From: Paraburkholderia sp. LEh10
GTDB lineage: Bacteria; Pseudomonadota; Gammaproteobacteria; Burkholderiales; Burkholderiaceae
Length of the DNA stretch: 64,000 nt
Direction: 5' to 3'
Assembly (NCBI RefSeq): GCF_017814945.1
Contig: NZ_JAGIPX010000036.1
Span: 22,721 to 86,720 of the forward strand
Below are positions 56,411 to 64,000 of this stretch, piece by piece. A program made the position numbers and the translations under genes. Each line of letters begins with the position of its first letter. Within the stretch, counting starts at the first letter, position 1. Below the pieces are notes generated by a model that did not search any database, was not told where the DNA came from, and saw only the letters and a program-made list of their open reading frames with translations.

Positions 56411-57193
56411 ATGATAATCGTTCTGTCGCCGGCCAAATCGCTGGACTACGACACACCGCCGCACGTCAGGAAGCACACGATCCCCGATTTTGTCGATGAC
56501 GCCGCTGAACTGATCGGCGATCTGCGGCGTCTGTCGCCGCAGGATATTGCGACGCTAATGGATATTTCCGATCCGCTCGCGCATCTGAACTTCCAGCGTT
56601 ACGCCGACTGGTCGCCGAAATTCGACACGTCCAACGCGAAGCAGGCCGTGCTCGCATTCAATGGCGACGTCTACGAGGGTTTCGACGCGAAGTCGCTGTC
56701 GGCTTCCGATCTCGACTATGCGCAGCAGCACGTGCGTGTGCTGTCGGGCCTGTATGGCCTGTTGCGTCCGCTCGATCTGCTGCAGCCTTACCGGCTCGAA
56801 ATGGGCACTCGTTTCGAGAACAGCCGCGGCAAGGATCTGTACGCGTTCTGGGGCGAGCGCATCACGCAGGCGCTCAACCGACAACTCGAAAAGAAGCAGG
56901 ACGGTTCGCGTGTGCTGATCAATTGCGCGTCGACGGAGTACTTCAGGTCCGTCAAGCCGAAGCTGCTCGCCGCGCCTGTGATCACGCCCGTGTTCGAGGA
57001 CTGGAAGGGCGGCCGCTACAAGATCATCAGCTTTCATGCCAAACGCGCGCGCGGTCTGATCGCGCGCTTCGCCGTGGAGAACCGGCTCGACACGCCGGAA
57101 CAGTTGAAGGGTTTCGATGCCGAAGGCTATGCGTTCGACGCCGTCGCATCGAACGACTCCACTTATGTATTTCGCCGGCGCGTCGCGGACTGA
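56411..57193 (+). CDS. yaaA: Peroxide stress protein YaaA
   Basis: 260-aa DUF328/UPF0246 protein that in E. coli limits free iron and DNA damage during peroxide stress. MIIVLSPAKSLDYDTPP, FNGDVYEGFDAKSLSASDLD and ISFHAKRARGLIARF are diagnostic. The ATG at 56411 begins the conserved MIIVLSPAKSL; upstream frame to 56234 is antisense to the PIN gene. Followed by the M14 peptidase gene after 41 bp. Confidence 0.95.
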   Translation: MIIVLSPAKSLDYDTPPHVRKHTIPDFVDDAAELIGDLRRLSPQDIATLMDISDPLAHLNFQRYADWSPKFDTSNAKQAVLAFNGDVYEGFDAKSLSASDLDYAQQHVRVLSGLYGLLRPLDLLQPYRLEMGTRFENSRGKDLYAFWGERITQALNRQLEKKQDGSRVLINCASTEYFRSVKPKLLAAPVITPVFEDWKGGRYKIISFHAKRARGLIARFAVENRLDTPEQLKGFDAEGYAFDAVASNDSTYVFRRRVAD

Positions 57194-57234
57194 CGCCGCG
57201 CCGTGCAAGCAGTATGGACAGCAGGAAGAACATC

Positions 57235-58401
57235 ATGACGTTATCGATTACAAGCAACTTCGACGCAGGCGCGATCGAAGTGTTGTCCTGCGAGCAGGCC
57301 GACAACATCCGTCTGCGCGTGCGCCCGGACAGCCATGCGGACTTTGCGCAGTGGTTCTATTTCCGTCTGTCGGGCGCGCGCGGCGAACGTTGCGTGATGA
57401 CGTTCGAAAACGCCGCCGACTGTGCGTTCGCCGAAGGCTGGCGCAACTATCAGGCGTGCGCGAGCTATGACCGTGTGAACTGGTTCCGCGTGCCGACTTC
57501 ATTCGACGGCCGGGTGTTGACCATCGACCACACGCCCGACTTCGACAGCATCCATTACGCGTACTTCGAGCCGTACAGCGAAGAGCGCCACTCGGAATTC
57601 CTCGGCGCCGTTCAACAAATGCCGCATGCCGCGCTGACAGAACTGGGCAAGACCGTCGAGGGACGTCCGATGTCGCTGCTGACGCTTGGCGCGCCCACGT
57701 TGCTCGAAGACGGCACGCTGAAGCCGAAGAAGAAAATCTGGATCATCGCCCGCCAGCATCCGGGCGAGACGATGGCCGAATGGTTCGTCGAAGGGCTGGT
57801 GAAGCGGCTCGCGGGGTGGGGCGACTGGTCGGGTGACCCCGTCGCGCGCAAGCTCTACGACTACGCCGACTTCTTTATCGTGCCGAATATGAATCCGGAC
57901 GGCAGCGTGCACGGCAACCTGCGCACCAATGCGGCAGGCGCGAACCTGAATCGCGAATGGATGGAGCCGGACGCCGCGCGCAGTCCCGAAGTGCTGCTGG
58001 TGCGCGACGCGATTCACGCCACCGGCTGCGATCTGTTCTTCGATATTCACGGCGACGAAGCGCTGCCGTATGTGTTCGTTGCGGGCTCCGAGATGCTGCC
58101 GAGCTTCACTGAGCGGCAACGACAGGAACAGACGGCGTTCATCGACAATTTCAAGCGCGCGAGTCCCGACTTCCAGGACAAATACGGCTACGAAGCGAGC
58201 AAGTATCGGCAGGATGCGCTCAAGCTCGCGTCGAAGTACATCGGCAACGAGTTCGGTTGCCTGTCGCTGACGCTGGAAATGCCGTTCAAGGACAACGCCA
58301 ATCTGCCCGACGAGCGCGTCGGCTGGAACGGCGAGCGCAGCGCATCGCTCGGCGCTGCGATGCTGCAGGCGATTCTCTGGCACATGGAGGCGTTCGCCTG
58401 A
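57235..58401 (+). CDS. M14-family cytosolic zinc carboxypeptidase
   Basis: 388-aa peptidase of the cytosolic carboxypeptidase (CCP/AGBL) branch. An N-terminal beta-rich domain (FAQWFYFRLSGARGERC) precedes the M14 domain. Zinc ligands are His175 and Glu178 in RQHPGETMAEWF and His272 in FFDIHGDEALPYVF; Glu348 in LSLTLEMPF is the catalytic base. NLNREW binds the substrate carboxylate. AGGAAG lies six bases before the ATG. Bacterial substrates are unknown; there is no signal peptide. Confidence 0.9.
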   Translation: MTLSITSNFDAGAIEVLSCEQADNIRLRVRPDSHADFAQWFYFRLSGARGERCVMTFENAADCAFAEGWRNYQACASYDRVNWFRVPTSFDGRVLTIDHTPDFDSIHYAYFEPYSEERHSEFLGAVQQMPHAALTELGKTVEGRPMSLLTLGAPTLLEDGTLKPKKKIWIIARQHPGETMAEWFVEGLVKRLAGWGDWSGDPVARKLYDYADFFIVPNMNPDGSVHGNLRTNAAGANLNREWMEPDAARSPEVLLVRDAIHATGCDLFFDIHGDEALPYVFVAGSEMLPSFTERQRQEQTAFIDNFKRASPDFQDKYGYEASKYRQDALKLASKYIGNEFGCLSLTLEMPFKDNANLPDERVGWNGERSASLGAAMLQAILWHMEAFA

Positions 58402-58445
58402 CACGCGCGCTGCGTGCATCGGCGCGCGGCAAAGGTGTGTAAAAA

Positions 58446-58480
58446 AGCGAGGCCACGCATCGTGCGTGGCCTCGCTGTTT
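58446..58480. terminator. Bidirectional terminator between convergent genes
   Basis: GCGAGGCCACGC (58447-58458) and GCGTGGCCTCGC (58464-58475) pair over twelve bases. A6 precedes it and TGTTT follows, so it can stop both the M14 gene (+) and the BspC-like gene (-). Confidence 0.85.
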
Positions 58481-58527
58481 GAAAAGCGTCTGATCCGATG
58501 GTCGAATCAGACGGCGCCGCGGCGTCA

Positions 58528-59217
58528 TTACTTTTTCTTTGTCGCTGATTTTTTCGCGCTTGCCTTGGTGGCGCCGCTCTTGGTTGCACTGCTTTTGGTC
58601 GTCACCGCCTTGCTCGACGACTTGCCCGATTTCTTCGTGCCCGACTTGTTCGTGGTGCCACCCTTGGCCGCTTTGCCGCCCGCGCTCTTCTTGGACCCCT
58701 TGCCGCTGGCCGCGTGCTTGCCCTTCGCCCCCTGCGTGTCCGACGACGCAGCGCTGCGTGCGCGCAAAGGCGGCACCGGATCGTTCCAGCTGAACGCGAG
58801 CATCTGTGCGCCGACGTAGCCGCAGCGAAACTTGAGCTGCGATGGCTCACCGCCGGCTTGCGGAATGCCCAGGCCCTCGACGGTCACGATGCTGTCGACC
58901 TTGACCTTCTGCTTACCCTCGTCGAACGAATCGTTCCATGGCGTGACAGATGAATGCGCGCTGTCGAACGAGCTGGGCGGAAACTCTACATGATCGAAAG
59001 CCGTCGACGTGCTCGCGACGAAGTCGCCATGCGCGGCGCAATCCGCGACCAGGGGATCGGCGTGCATGTCGTTGATGAACTTGCTGACAAGGTCGTTGTG
59101 CTGTCCGAGTTGATCGGCGAAGGCGGGCAGTGTGCATACGAGTGATGTGCTCGCAGCCCACACCGCAAACCGGCCGACCAACCGCAGCAATCGGCGCGGT
59201 GCGTTGGTGCGTTCCAT
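58528..59217 (-). CDS. Secreted BspC-like protein with lysine-rich tail
   Basis: 229-aa protein. A signal peptide (RFAVWAASTSLVCTLPAFA before DQLG) directs it to the periplasm. The body (QHNDLVSKFINDMHADPLVA, two conserved-looking Cys at CAAHGDF and FRCGYVG, which could form a disulfide) resembles the BspC domain found in Burkholderia proteins; this recall is tentative. From about residue 158 it is a low-complexity tail of Lys, Ser, Ala, Gly and Thr (KSSSKAVTTKSSATKSGATK, ending SATKKK), like histone H1 or AlgP tails. Function unknown. Confidence 0.7.
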   Translation of the reverse strand: MERTNAPRRLLRLVGRFAVWAASTSLVCTLPAFADQLGQHNDLVSKFINDMHADPLVADCAAHGDFVASTSTAFDHVEFPPSSFDSAHSSVTPWNDSFDEGKQKVKVDSIVTVEGLGIPQAGGEPSQLKFRCGYVGAQMLAFSWNDPVPPLRARSAASSDTQGAKGKHAASGKGSKKSAGGKAAKGGTTNKSGTKKSGKSSSKAVTTKSSATKSGATKASAKKSATKKK

Positions 59218-59455
59218 CTATCTGGGTCAATGCTGTGAAGACTTCTGGCACATAAGATGCCCGCCCACAGGAATGAGTTCAATCCTGGCACAAATATTTT
59301 GCAGTGTCCGTGCGCTGTGTCGCGCTATGTCGTGGTCAGGCAGCCCGATGAGGCGATGCGTCGGCGGATGCCGCGGGTATGCGCCAGCAGCGATGGGATG
59401 CGTCGCGTGATCCGTGTTTAAGTGTTCCGCTTCACTGCGGCTACATCAGCTGGGT

Positions 59456-60130
59456 TCAGGTGCGCGGGCCGCCGAGGCGATAGCGGCGCACATCGTAGGT
59501 CGTGACCCACGCGGGACGATAGACGGCGATCAACGCTGTCGACATGCCCGTGAACCACGCTTCACCCGATGCAAGCAGGAACACGCTAAAAGCGTAGCCG
59601 GCCGGGATGGCGGACATCGAACCGTTGGTGAGCGCGACGTGCGTTGCCAGTGCAGCAGCCGATGCCACCGTGACGGCGATCGCGGGTGACACGAAGCCCT
59701 GGCCGAAGATGAACATGAAGAGATTGCGCGGCAGCCATGCGATGCTTGCGCGCTGCAGAAGCGTCGATACACCGACGGGCACGGCGCCGTAGACGAGGAA
59801 GGTGAGCGCGATGCCTTGCCACGGTGCATCGAAGACGACGGCCGCGAGCCCCGTCACGATGGCCATGGCGACGAGCGCGAGGCCCCAGTCGAATAGCGTG
59901 ACGACCAGTGTTGCACCGAGCAGATGGATCACCGTGCCGTCTTCGAGCCACGCGTTGCTCGCCCACAGCACGGACACCGCGACGATGATCGCGAGCCACA
60001 CATGCTGGAGCACGGGTTCCTGCAATCGCCTGAACGGGTTCTTCCACAGCGCGAGCGCGAGCACAGCCACAGCGGCGATCCAGCCACCGACAGCGACCCA
60101 CAACGGAAGCGGTGTATAGAGGAAACCCAT
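59456..60130 (-). CDS. Energy-coupling factor transporter permease-like membrane protein (CbiM-like)
   Basis: 224-aa protein with six or seven hydrophobic segments, starting MGFLYTPLPLWVAVGGWIAA. ATLVVTLFDWGLALVAMAIV, YGAVPVGVSTLLQRA and FIFGQGFVSPAIAVTVASAA are arranged as in predicted ECF-type (CbiM/COG3235) permeases that take up metals or vitamins. No ATPase or T-component is nearby. Family assignment rests on overall pattern. The 238 bp between it and the BspC-like gene holds nothing I recognise. Confidence 0.65.
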   Translation of the reverse strand: MGFLYTPLPLWVAVGGWIAAVAVLALALWKNPFRRLQEPVLQHVWLAIIVAVSVLWASNAWLEDGTVIHLLGATLVVTLFDWGLALVAMAIVTGLAAVVFDAPWQGIALTFLVYGAVPVGVSTLLQRASIAWLPRNLFMFIFGQGFVSPAIAVTVASAAALATHVALTNGSMSAIPAGYAFSVFLLASGEAWFTGMSTALIAVYRPAWVTTYDVRRYRLGGPRT

Positions 60131-60221
60131 GGCTTCATATTACTCGTTGAAGGACGAAAGGTGTGAGCGGATTCCATGCCAGCCATGATTTATATCCATT
60201 CATGATCGGTTCCTTTCGACC

Positions 60222-61103
60222 TTACATCGCGCCTTCGTCGCGCGCCCTGCTCTTGCGCCGCGTGGCGTATGGCGTGGTTGCTTCGGCGGCCATCGGCAGT
60301 GCCGCGGCGGTGTCGTTGGCGGGCAACGGATAGCAAAACGTGCGCGGCTTGCGTTGCCGCGACGGCGCGACGTTGGACACGCGCGCGGGACGCTGGATGC
60401 GATTAGGTCCGCTGCGCAGCACTTCTAGTTGCGCGGTGAGCCAGCCGTTGTAAATGGCGACGGCGGCGGCGCGATTCGGCGCGCCGAGCTGCTGGAAGAT
60501 CGTGGCCAGATGAATCTTCACCGTGCCCTCGCTGATGCCCAGCGCGCGAGCGATCATCTTGTTGGTGCTTCCCATGTGCACGCAGCGCATGATCTGTTCT
60601 TGACGCGGCGAAAGACCGCCCGCGAAACGCGGCCGCTTCGGCGGAGCGGCGACCAGCTCGAGCGAGTGCGCTTCGTTCAGCGGACGGGCAAGTGTGCCGG
60701 ATTGCGCGGGCACATCGAGCGAAAGCGCGCCGGCGGGGATGTAGTGGCAGCCCAGCAGAACCATTTCCAGCGCCCGCACGATGACCCGCGGGTCCGTCGA
60801 GCGGGGAATCACGCCAAGCACGCCTTTTTCAATGAGCGCGCGTACATGGGCGGGCGATATGTCGTCGACCAGCACGGCGACAGGCAAGCCCGGATGATTG
60901 GCGAGCAACGCACGAGCGTCGGTCGGCGACATCCAGTCTTCCCAGTCGATCACCAGCATGTCCGGTTGCTGGCGGCGCAGCGTGCGCTCGGCCTGCGGCC
61001 AGTCCTGTGCTTCGCCAAAGCGTGCCTGCCGGTCGATTTGCCGTAAGAGCGCCTTGAGTCCTTCCCTGCGTTCGGCGTCCGAGTTGAGAACTGAAAATCG
61101 CAT
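60222..61103 (-). CDS. LuxR-type response regulator with atypical receiver
   Basis: 293-aa regulator. An N-terminal receiver-like domain has Asp53 in DMLVIDWEDW as possible phosphate acceptor, but the usual switch Lys is replaced (GVLGVIPRSTD). The LuxR helix-turn-helix is complete: GLSPRQEQIMRCVHMGSTNK followed by MIARALGISEGTVKIHLATI. A basic ~70-residue tail rich in Arg follows. No sensor kinase is adjacent, so it is an orphan regulator; targets are unknown. Confidence 0.85.
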   Translation of the reverse strand: MRFSVLNSDAERREGLKALLRQIDRQARFGEAQDWPQAERTLRRQQPDMLVIDWEDWMSPTDARALLANHPGLPVAVLVDDISPAHVRALIEKGVLGVIPRSTDPRVIVRALEMVLLGCHYIPAGALSLDVPAQSGTLARPLNEAHSLELVAAPPKRPRFAGGLSPRQEQIMRCVHMGSTNKMIARALGISEGTVKIHLATIFQQLGAPNRAAAVAIYNGWLTAQLEVLRSGPNRIQRPARVSNVAPSRQRKPRTFCYPLPANDTAAALPMAAEATTPYATRRKSRARDEGAM

Positions 61104-61248
61104 GCGTTGCCTCCTGTTCGATCAGTCGTGGCGGCGCGGTGCCAGCAACGAAATCGTCGTCGCGCAGCGATGCACCATCATCCTGTCGATGATGACAAAT
61201 TCCCGGTCTCGTGGCCGCCTGTCCAGGTGGCATAGGACGAGTGCCATG

Positions 61249-61275
61249 AAAAAAGCCCCGCGTACAGCGGGGCTT
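61249..61275 (-). terminator. Rho-independent terminator of the DUF2863 gene
   Basis: AAGCCCCGC (61253-61261) and GCGGGGCTT (61267-61275) form nine pairs; read on the - strand the stem is followed by TTTTTT. It lies 30 bp after the DUF2863 stop. Confidence 0.85.
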
Positions 61276-61304
61276 GATTAAACGCATGGAAAATTCTGAA
61301 GTGA

Positions 61305-62519
61305 TCAGTGGAAATGCGGTTGTGCAGGCTCTGCATCTTCCGGCATTTCAGCATGAACGATCTCTCCAAGCGGATCCGCATAAAGCGGCACGCCGCAGTC
61401 GTCGCAATATTCCGGCTCGAAGCGGCCTGCGTGTCGGCGAATATCGGTGACGCCTGTTTCCTTCAGCAATGCCACGATGTCTTCGAGCGGGCCGTCGCTG
61501 GACATCGCTTCCTGCGGCTCTTCGTCGATGCCTGGGTCGCCGTTCTCGCGGCCATACAACGGCCACACGACGCCGTAGATGACGTCGTTGTTGCCGCGGC
61601 GCGTGAAGCCGATCCGATATTCGTCGATGCGCCGCTCGCCGAAGCCGGCAACGACAGCGCGCAGTTCGTCGGGCGTGGCGCCGATGGTGTCGAACAGGTA
61701 GCGCACCGCCGTGCGGACAGTGTGCGGGCGCACCCGCTCGTCGGCGTCGCGACAGGCCGAGTAGTAAGCATCCGGCAACAGGCATTCGAACTCGCAGCCC
61801 GGGAGCACGACAGCCAGATTGGCGCCGCCTTGGGTTGCCCATTGTTCGAGGCATTGACTGCGCTCGATCCGCGTACCGTGCTCTTCTTCCTGCCAGCGGA
61901 ACACGGGCGCGCCGACGGGCGCCGCGACGACGGCCAGCAGGAAGCGCGGGTCGGCCAGAATCGGCGACGTTTCCGGCAACTCGCCGAAGTTGATTTTCGC
62001 GTTGCCGCCGCCGACGGCCGCCTGTGCCAGTTGCTGCGCGAGACGCCACGTTTCGACATGGTGACGCGGCAACTGGTCGATGCTATACATAAAGGGCGCC
62101 ATCGCGACGCGGGTGCCGTCCGCCAGCACGTGCGCCTGCAGATGCGCGCGCAGCGCGTCGGCCGCATCGCCTTTCAGCGCGCCGGACGGAATCACATAGC
62201 GCGTCCAGGCCAATACGGGCGCGGCGATCAGCAAGGCTTCGTACTGCACGCCGTCGTGTTCGACGACCAGCGACTCGCTATGCGTTTCCGCCATGTCAGC
62301 GAGGGCGCCGTAAGCGTCAGGGTGATTTTGCTGAAGATGGTCGAGCGCTGCGTCGAGCGTCGTCTGATTGCCATTGCGGACGATTTTTGCGAGCAGCGCG
62401 TCGAGCTTGGCTTCCCAGAAGCGGTCTTCGGTGCGGCTGCCCGACGCGAAAAGCGCGAGCGAAAGACCGACCAGCTTGTCGGCATCGGGAGGGAGTCGTT
62501 TAGCGATTCGCGAGCGCAT
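61305..62519 (-). CDS. DUF2863 family protein
   Basis: 404-aa soluble protein that I recognise as DUF2863, common in Burkholderiales. It has no signal peptide or membrane segment. QFNGELPETSP-like region NFGELPETSPILADPRFLL, CEFECLLPDAYYSACRDADE, and a C-terminal CDDCGVPLYADPLGEI with a CxxC are visible; the last could bind zinc. Function unknown. It ends in a terminator and is divergent from the AI-2E-family transporter gene; the 263-bp gap holds A/T-rich patches at 62545-62580 and TATACT at 62704-62709 as possible promoters. Confidence 0.78.
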   Translation of the reverse strand: MRSRIAKRLPPDADKLVGLSLALFASGSRTEDRFWEAKLDALLAKIVRNGNQTTLDAALDHLQQNHPDAYGALADMAETHSESLVVEHDGVQYEALLIAAPVLAWTRYVIPSGALKGDAADALRAHLQAHVLADGTRVAMAPFMYSIDQLPRHHVETWRLAQQLAQAAVGGGNAKINFGELPETSPILADPRFLLAVVAAPVGAPVFRWQEEEHGTRIERSQCLEQWATQGGANLAVVLPGCEFECLLPDAYYSACRDADERVRPHTVRTAVRYLFDTIGATPDELRAVVAGFGERRIDEYRIGFTRRGNNDVIYGVVWPLYGRENGDPGIDEEPQEAMSSDGPLEDIVALLKETGVTDIRRHAGRFEPEYCDDCGVPLYADPLGEIVHAEMPEDAEPAQPHFH

Positions 62520-62782
62520 AAATCCGGAGGTTGTGTGCAGAGAACCATATATTCTAGTCGTTTCTTCGCCGACATATTATCGACACGCACTGCTGGCAGT
62601 GATTCGCCGGCGCTATCGCCTTTGCAGTCGCGGGAGCAAGCCCATTCGCCCGCTCGCCGCCGACGCGCATCTTCGCGTGCGTCGTTTTCCCGTGCGCTTT
62701 CCTATACTCGTTCTGCAGATGTTTGGATGTCTGCGCGTCGTGGGTCGCTTCGGTCTGCGTGCAACGGTGTCGGGAGTCGCTC

Positions 62783-63907
62783 ATGGTGAAATCGGACCAA
62801 CTGATCGAGCGGCTTGCCGCCGTGTTCGCGTTGCTGTTGCTGGTCGGCGGCTCGCTGCTGGTGCTGGCGCCATTCACGACCGCGCTGCTGTGGGGCGCGA
62901 TTCTCAGCTACAGCTCATGGGGGCTGTACTGCAAGCTGTCGGCGAGCCTGGGCGGGCGGCGCAGGTGGGCTGCGACGCTGATTGTGCTCATCATTCTGGT
63001 CGTCGTGCTGGGGCCTTTCGTGTACGCGGGTTTCGCGCTGGGTGCACACACCAGGGATATCACCACGTTCGTTCAGCACTTGATGGATGCGGGCTTGCCG
63101 GATCTGCCGGATTGGGTGGCGCGGATTCCGCTCGTCGGTTCGAGCATTGAATCGTTCTGGGTACGCGTGACCAGCAGCAACTCCGAGATGGTTTCGCAAT
63201 TGCGTGTGCTGGCCGCGCCGGCCGGCAAGTGGATTCTCGCGGCGGCTCTCGCCGTCACGCACGGACTGGGGTTGCTCGCGCTCAGCATCATTCTGACTTT
63301 CTTCTTTTATACGGGTGGCGAGGGCGCTGCCGCGTGGCTCAACGCGGGCATGCGACGTATCGCCGGTGAGCGCGCCGACTATCTGCTGGCCCTGGCGGGC
63401 AGCACGGTAAAAGGCGTGGTGTACGGCATTCTCGGGACTGCGCTGGTGCAGGGCGTGCTGGCTGGTTTTGGCTGCTGGATCTCGGGCGTTCCAGCGCCGG
63501 CGTTGCTGGGGCTCGCGACGTTCTTTCTGTCGGTGATCCCCGGCGGCCCTGTCGTGGTATGGCTGCCTGCCGCGATCTGGCTTTATCACGGCGGCGAGAC
63601 GGGATGGGCAATATTTCTCGTGGTGTGGGGCGTGGTGGTGGTCGGTATGTCCGATAACGTCGTCAAGCCTATCCTGATCGGCAAGAGCAGCGACATGCCG
63701 CTGATTCTCGTGATGCTCGGTATTCTCGGTGGCGCGTTCGCGTTTGGCTTTCTCGGTGTGTTCATTGGGCCGACGCTGCTTGCCGTGGCCTATACGGTCT
63801 TGCACGACTGGACGATCGGCTCGCCCGACGCTCGCGTACTGGCTGCGGAGGCGGATGGAAAGTCGGTGGACCCGGTGGCGCAGGTCGGGAAGGCGCCGGG
63901 AAAATAG
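62783..63907 (+). CDS. AI-2E family transporter (PerM/TqsA type)
   Basis: 374-aa membrane protein with about eight hydrophobic segments. FTTALLWGAILSYSSWGLY, FLSVIPGGPVVVWLPAAIW and VGMSDNVVKPILIGKSSDMP are hallmark segments of the AI-2E/PerM superfamily. Members include TqsA (quorum-signal export) and Na+/H+ antiporters, so the transported species is undetermined. GGGAG lies eight bases before the ATG at 62783; upstream frame to 62723 lacks support. Confidence 0.88.
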   Translation: MVKSDQLIERLAAVFALLLLVGGSLLVLAPFTTALLWGAILSYSSWGLYCKLSASLGGRRRWAATLIVLIILVVVLGPFVYAGFALGAHTRDITTFVQHLMDAGLPDLPDWVARIPLVGSSIESFWVRVTSSNSEMVSQLRVLAAPAGKWILAAALAVTHGLGLLALSIILTFFFYTGGEGAAAWLNAGMRRIAGERADYLLALAGSTVKGVVYGILGTALVQGVLAGFGCWISGVPAPALLGLATFFLSVIPGGPVVVWLPAAIWLYHGGETGWAIFLVVWGVVVVGMSDNVVKPILIGKSSDMPLILVMLGILGGAFAFGFLGVFIGPTLLAVAYTVLHDWTIGSPDARVLAAEADGKSVDPVAQVGKAPGK

Positions 63908-63945
63908 TTGCTGGTTGAATGACGAAAAAATCTCCCGTCACACCC

Positions 63946-63974
63946 TTGTCATGCGGCGCGGGATGGCCTAAGAT
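63946..63974 (+). promoter_or_regulatory. Candidate promoter for a gene beyond the window
   Basis: TTGTCA (63946-63951), 17-bp spacer, TAAGAT (63969-63974). It points rightward out of the window. The 93 bp after the transporter gene contain nothing else I recognise. Confidence 0.55.
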
Positions 63975-64000
63975 TCGCGTCCTCGTTTGTGGCGCAGGCA

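Overview
The window reads as a high-GC betaproteobacterial chromosome of the Burkholderia/Paraburkholderia type. Support comes from protein sequences that resemble Burkholderiaceae families throughout, strong G/C third-position bias, the syntenic block rpsO-pnp-qor-tpiA-secG-tRNA-Leu-nuoA..nuoN-DUF2818-NUDIX-DUF1178, and families largely confined to this group (DUF2863, BspC-like). No phage, plasmid, transposase, rRNA or CRISPR locus is visible. The genus is an inference from recalled family similarity, not from a search.

Layout. 1-4.3 kb: gamma-glutamyltransferase, an RBBP9-type hydrolase and a family III CoA-transferase (- strand). 4.6-7.3 kb: alaS with its terminator. 7.4-11 kb: a LysR regulator divergent from a YbfB/YjiJ-type MFS transporter, then a threonine aldolase. 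11.0-12.8 kb: a NUDIX gene and an iron-type alcohol dehydrogenase gene, both cut by a clean 958-bp inversion. 12.9-17.0 kb: a thioesterase and a tightly overlapping branched-chain amino-acid-type ABC transporter (two permeases, two ATPases). 17.1-18.9 kb: leuA, preceded by a candidate leucine-rich leader peptide. 19-21 kb: a lipoprotein (-) and a Liv-type binding protein (+). 21.2-26.7 kb: rpsO, pnp, quinone oxidoreductase, tpiA, secG and tRNA-Leu(GAG). 26.8-42.8 kb: the complete 14-gene complex I operon nuoA-N, followed by DUF2818 and an ADP-ribose-type NUDIX gene. 43-46.9 kb: DUF1178, two acyl-CoA dehydrogenases, a MaoC hydratase and a frameshifted second MaoC gene. 47-53.6 kb (-): a GST, a palindromic repeat cluster, then a five-gene acyl-CoA operon (3-hydroxyacyl-CoA dehydrogenase, enoyl-CoA hydratase, histidine phosphatase, APH-type kinase, acyl-CoA dehydrogenase). 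53.8-64 kb: GST, aminotransferase, PIN protein, yaaA, M14 carboxypeptidase, a secreted protein with a lysine-rich tail, a CbiM-like membrane protein, a LuxR-type regulator, DUF2863 and an AI-2E-family transporter.

How the parts fit. The centre is housekeeping: translation (alaS, rpsO, tRNA-Leu), RNA turnover (pnp), secretion (secG), glycolysis (tpiA) and respiration (nuo). The flanks are acyl-CoA and amino-acid catabolism or transport. The most notable non-standard signals are the small inversion that breaks two genes, the putative leader-peptide control of leuA (possibly leaderless), a long pnp leader hairpin, a dispersed palindromic repeat present at two loci, and an operon in which a kinase and an acyl-CoA dehydrogenase resemble separate versions of the domains fused in ACAD10/ACAD11 and of the 4-hydroxyacyl-CoA (Lva) pathway.

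Long open frames antisense to the nuo genes, alaS, pnp and leuA are by-products of codon bias and are not annotated. Start codons were chosen by family N-termini, Shine-Dalgarno sites and overlaps. All functions are assigned from the sequence by eye without database searches.
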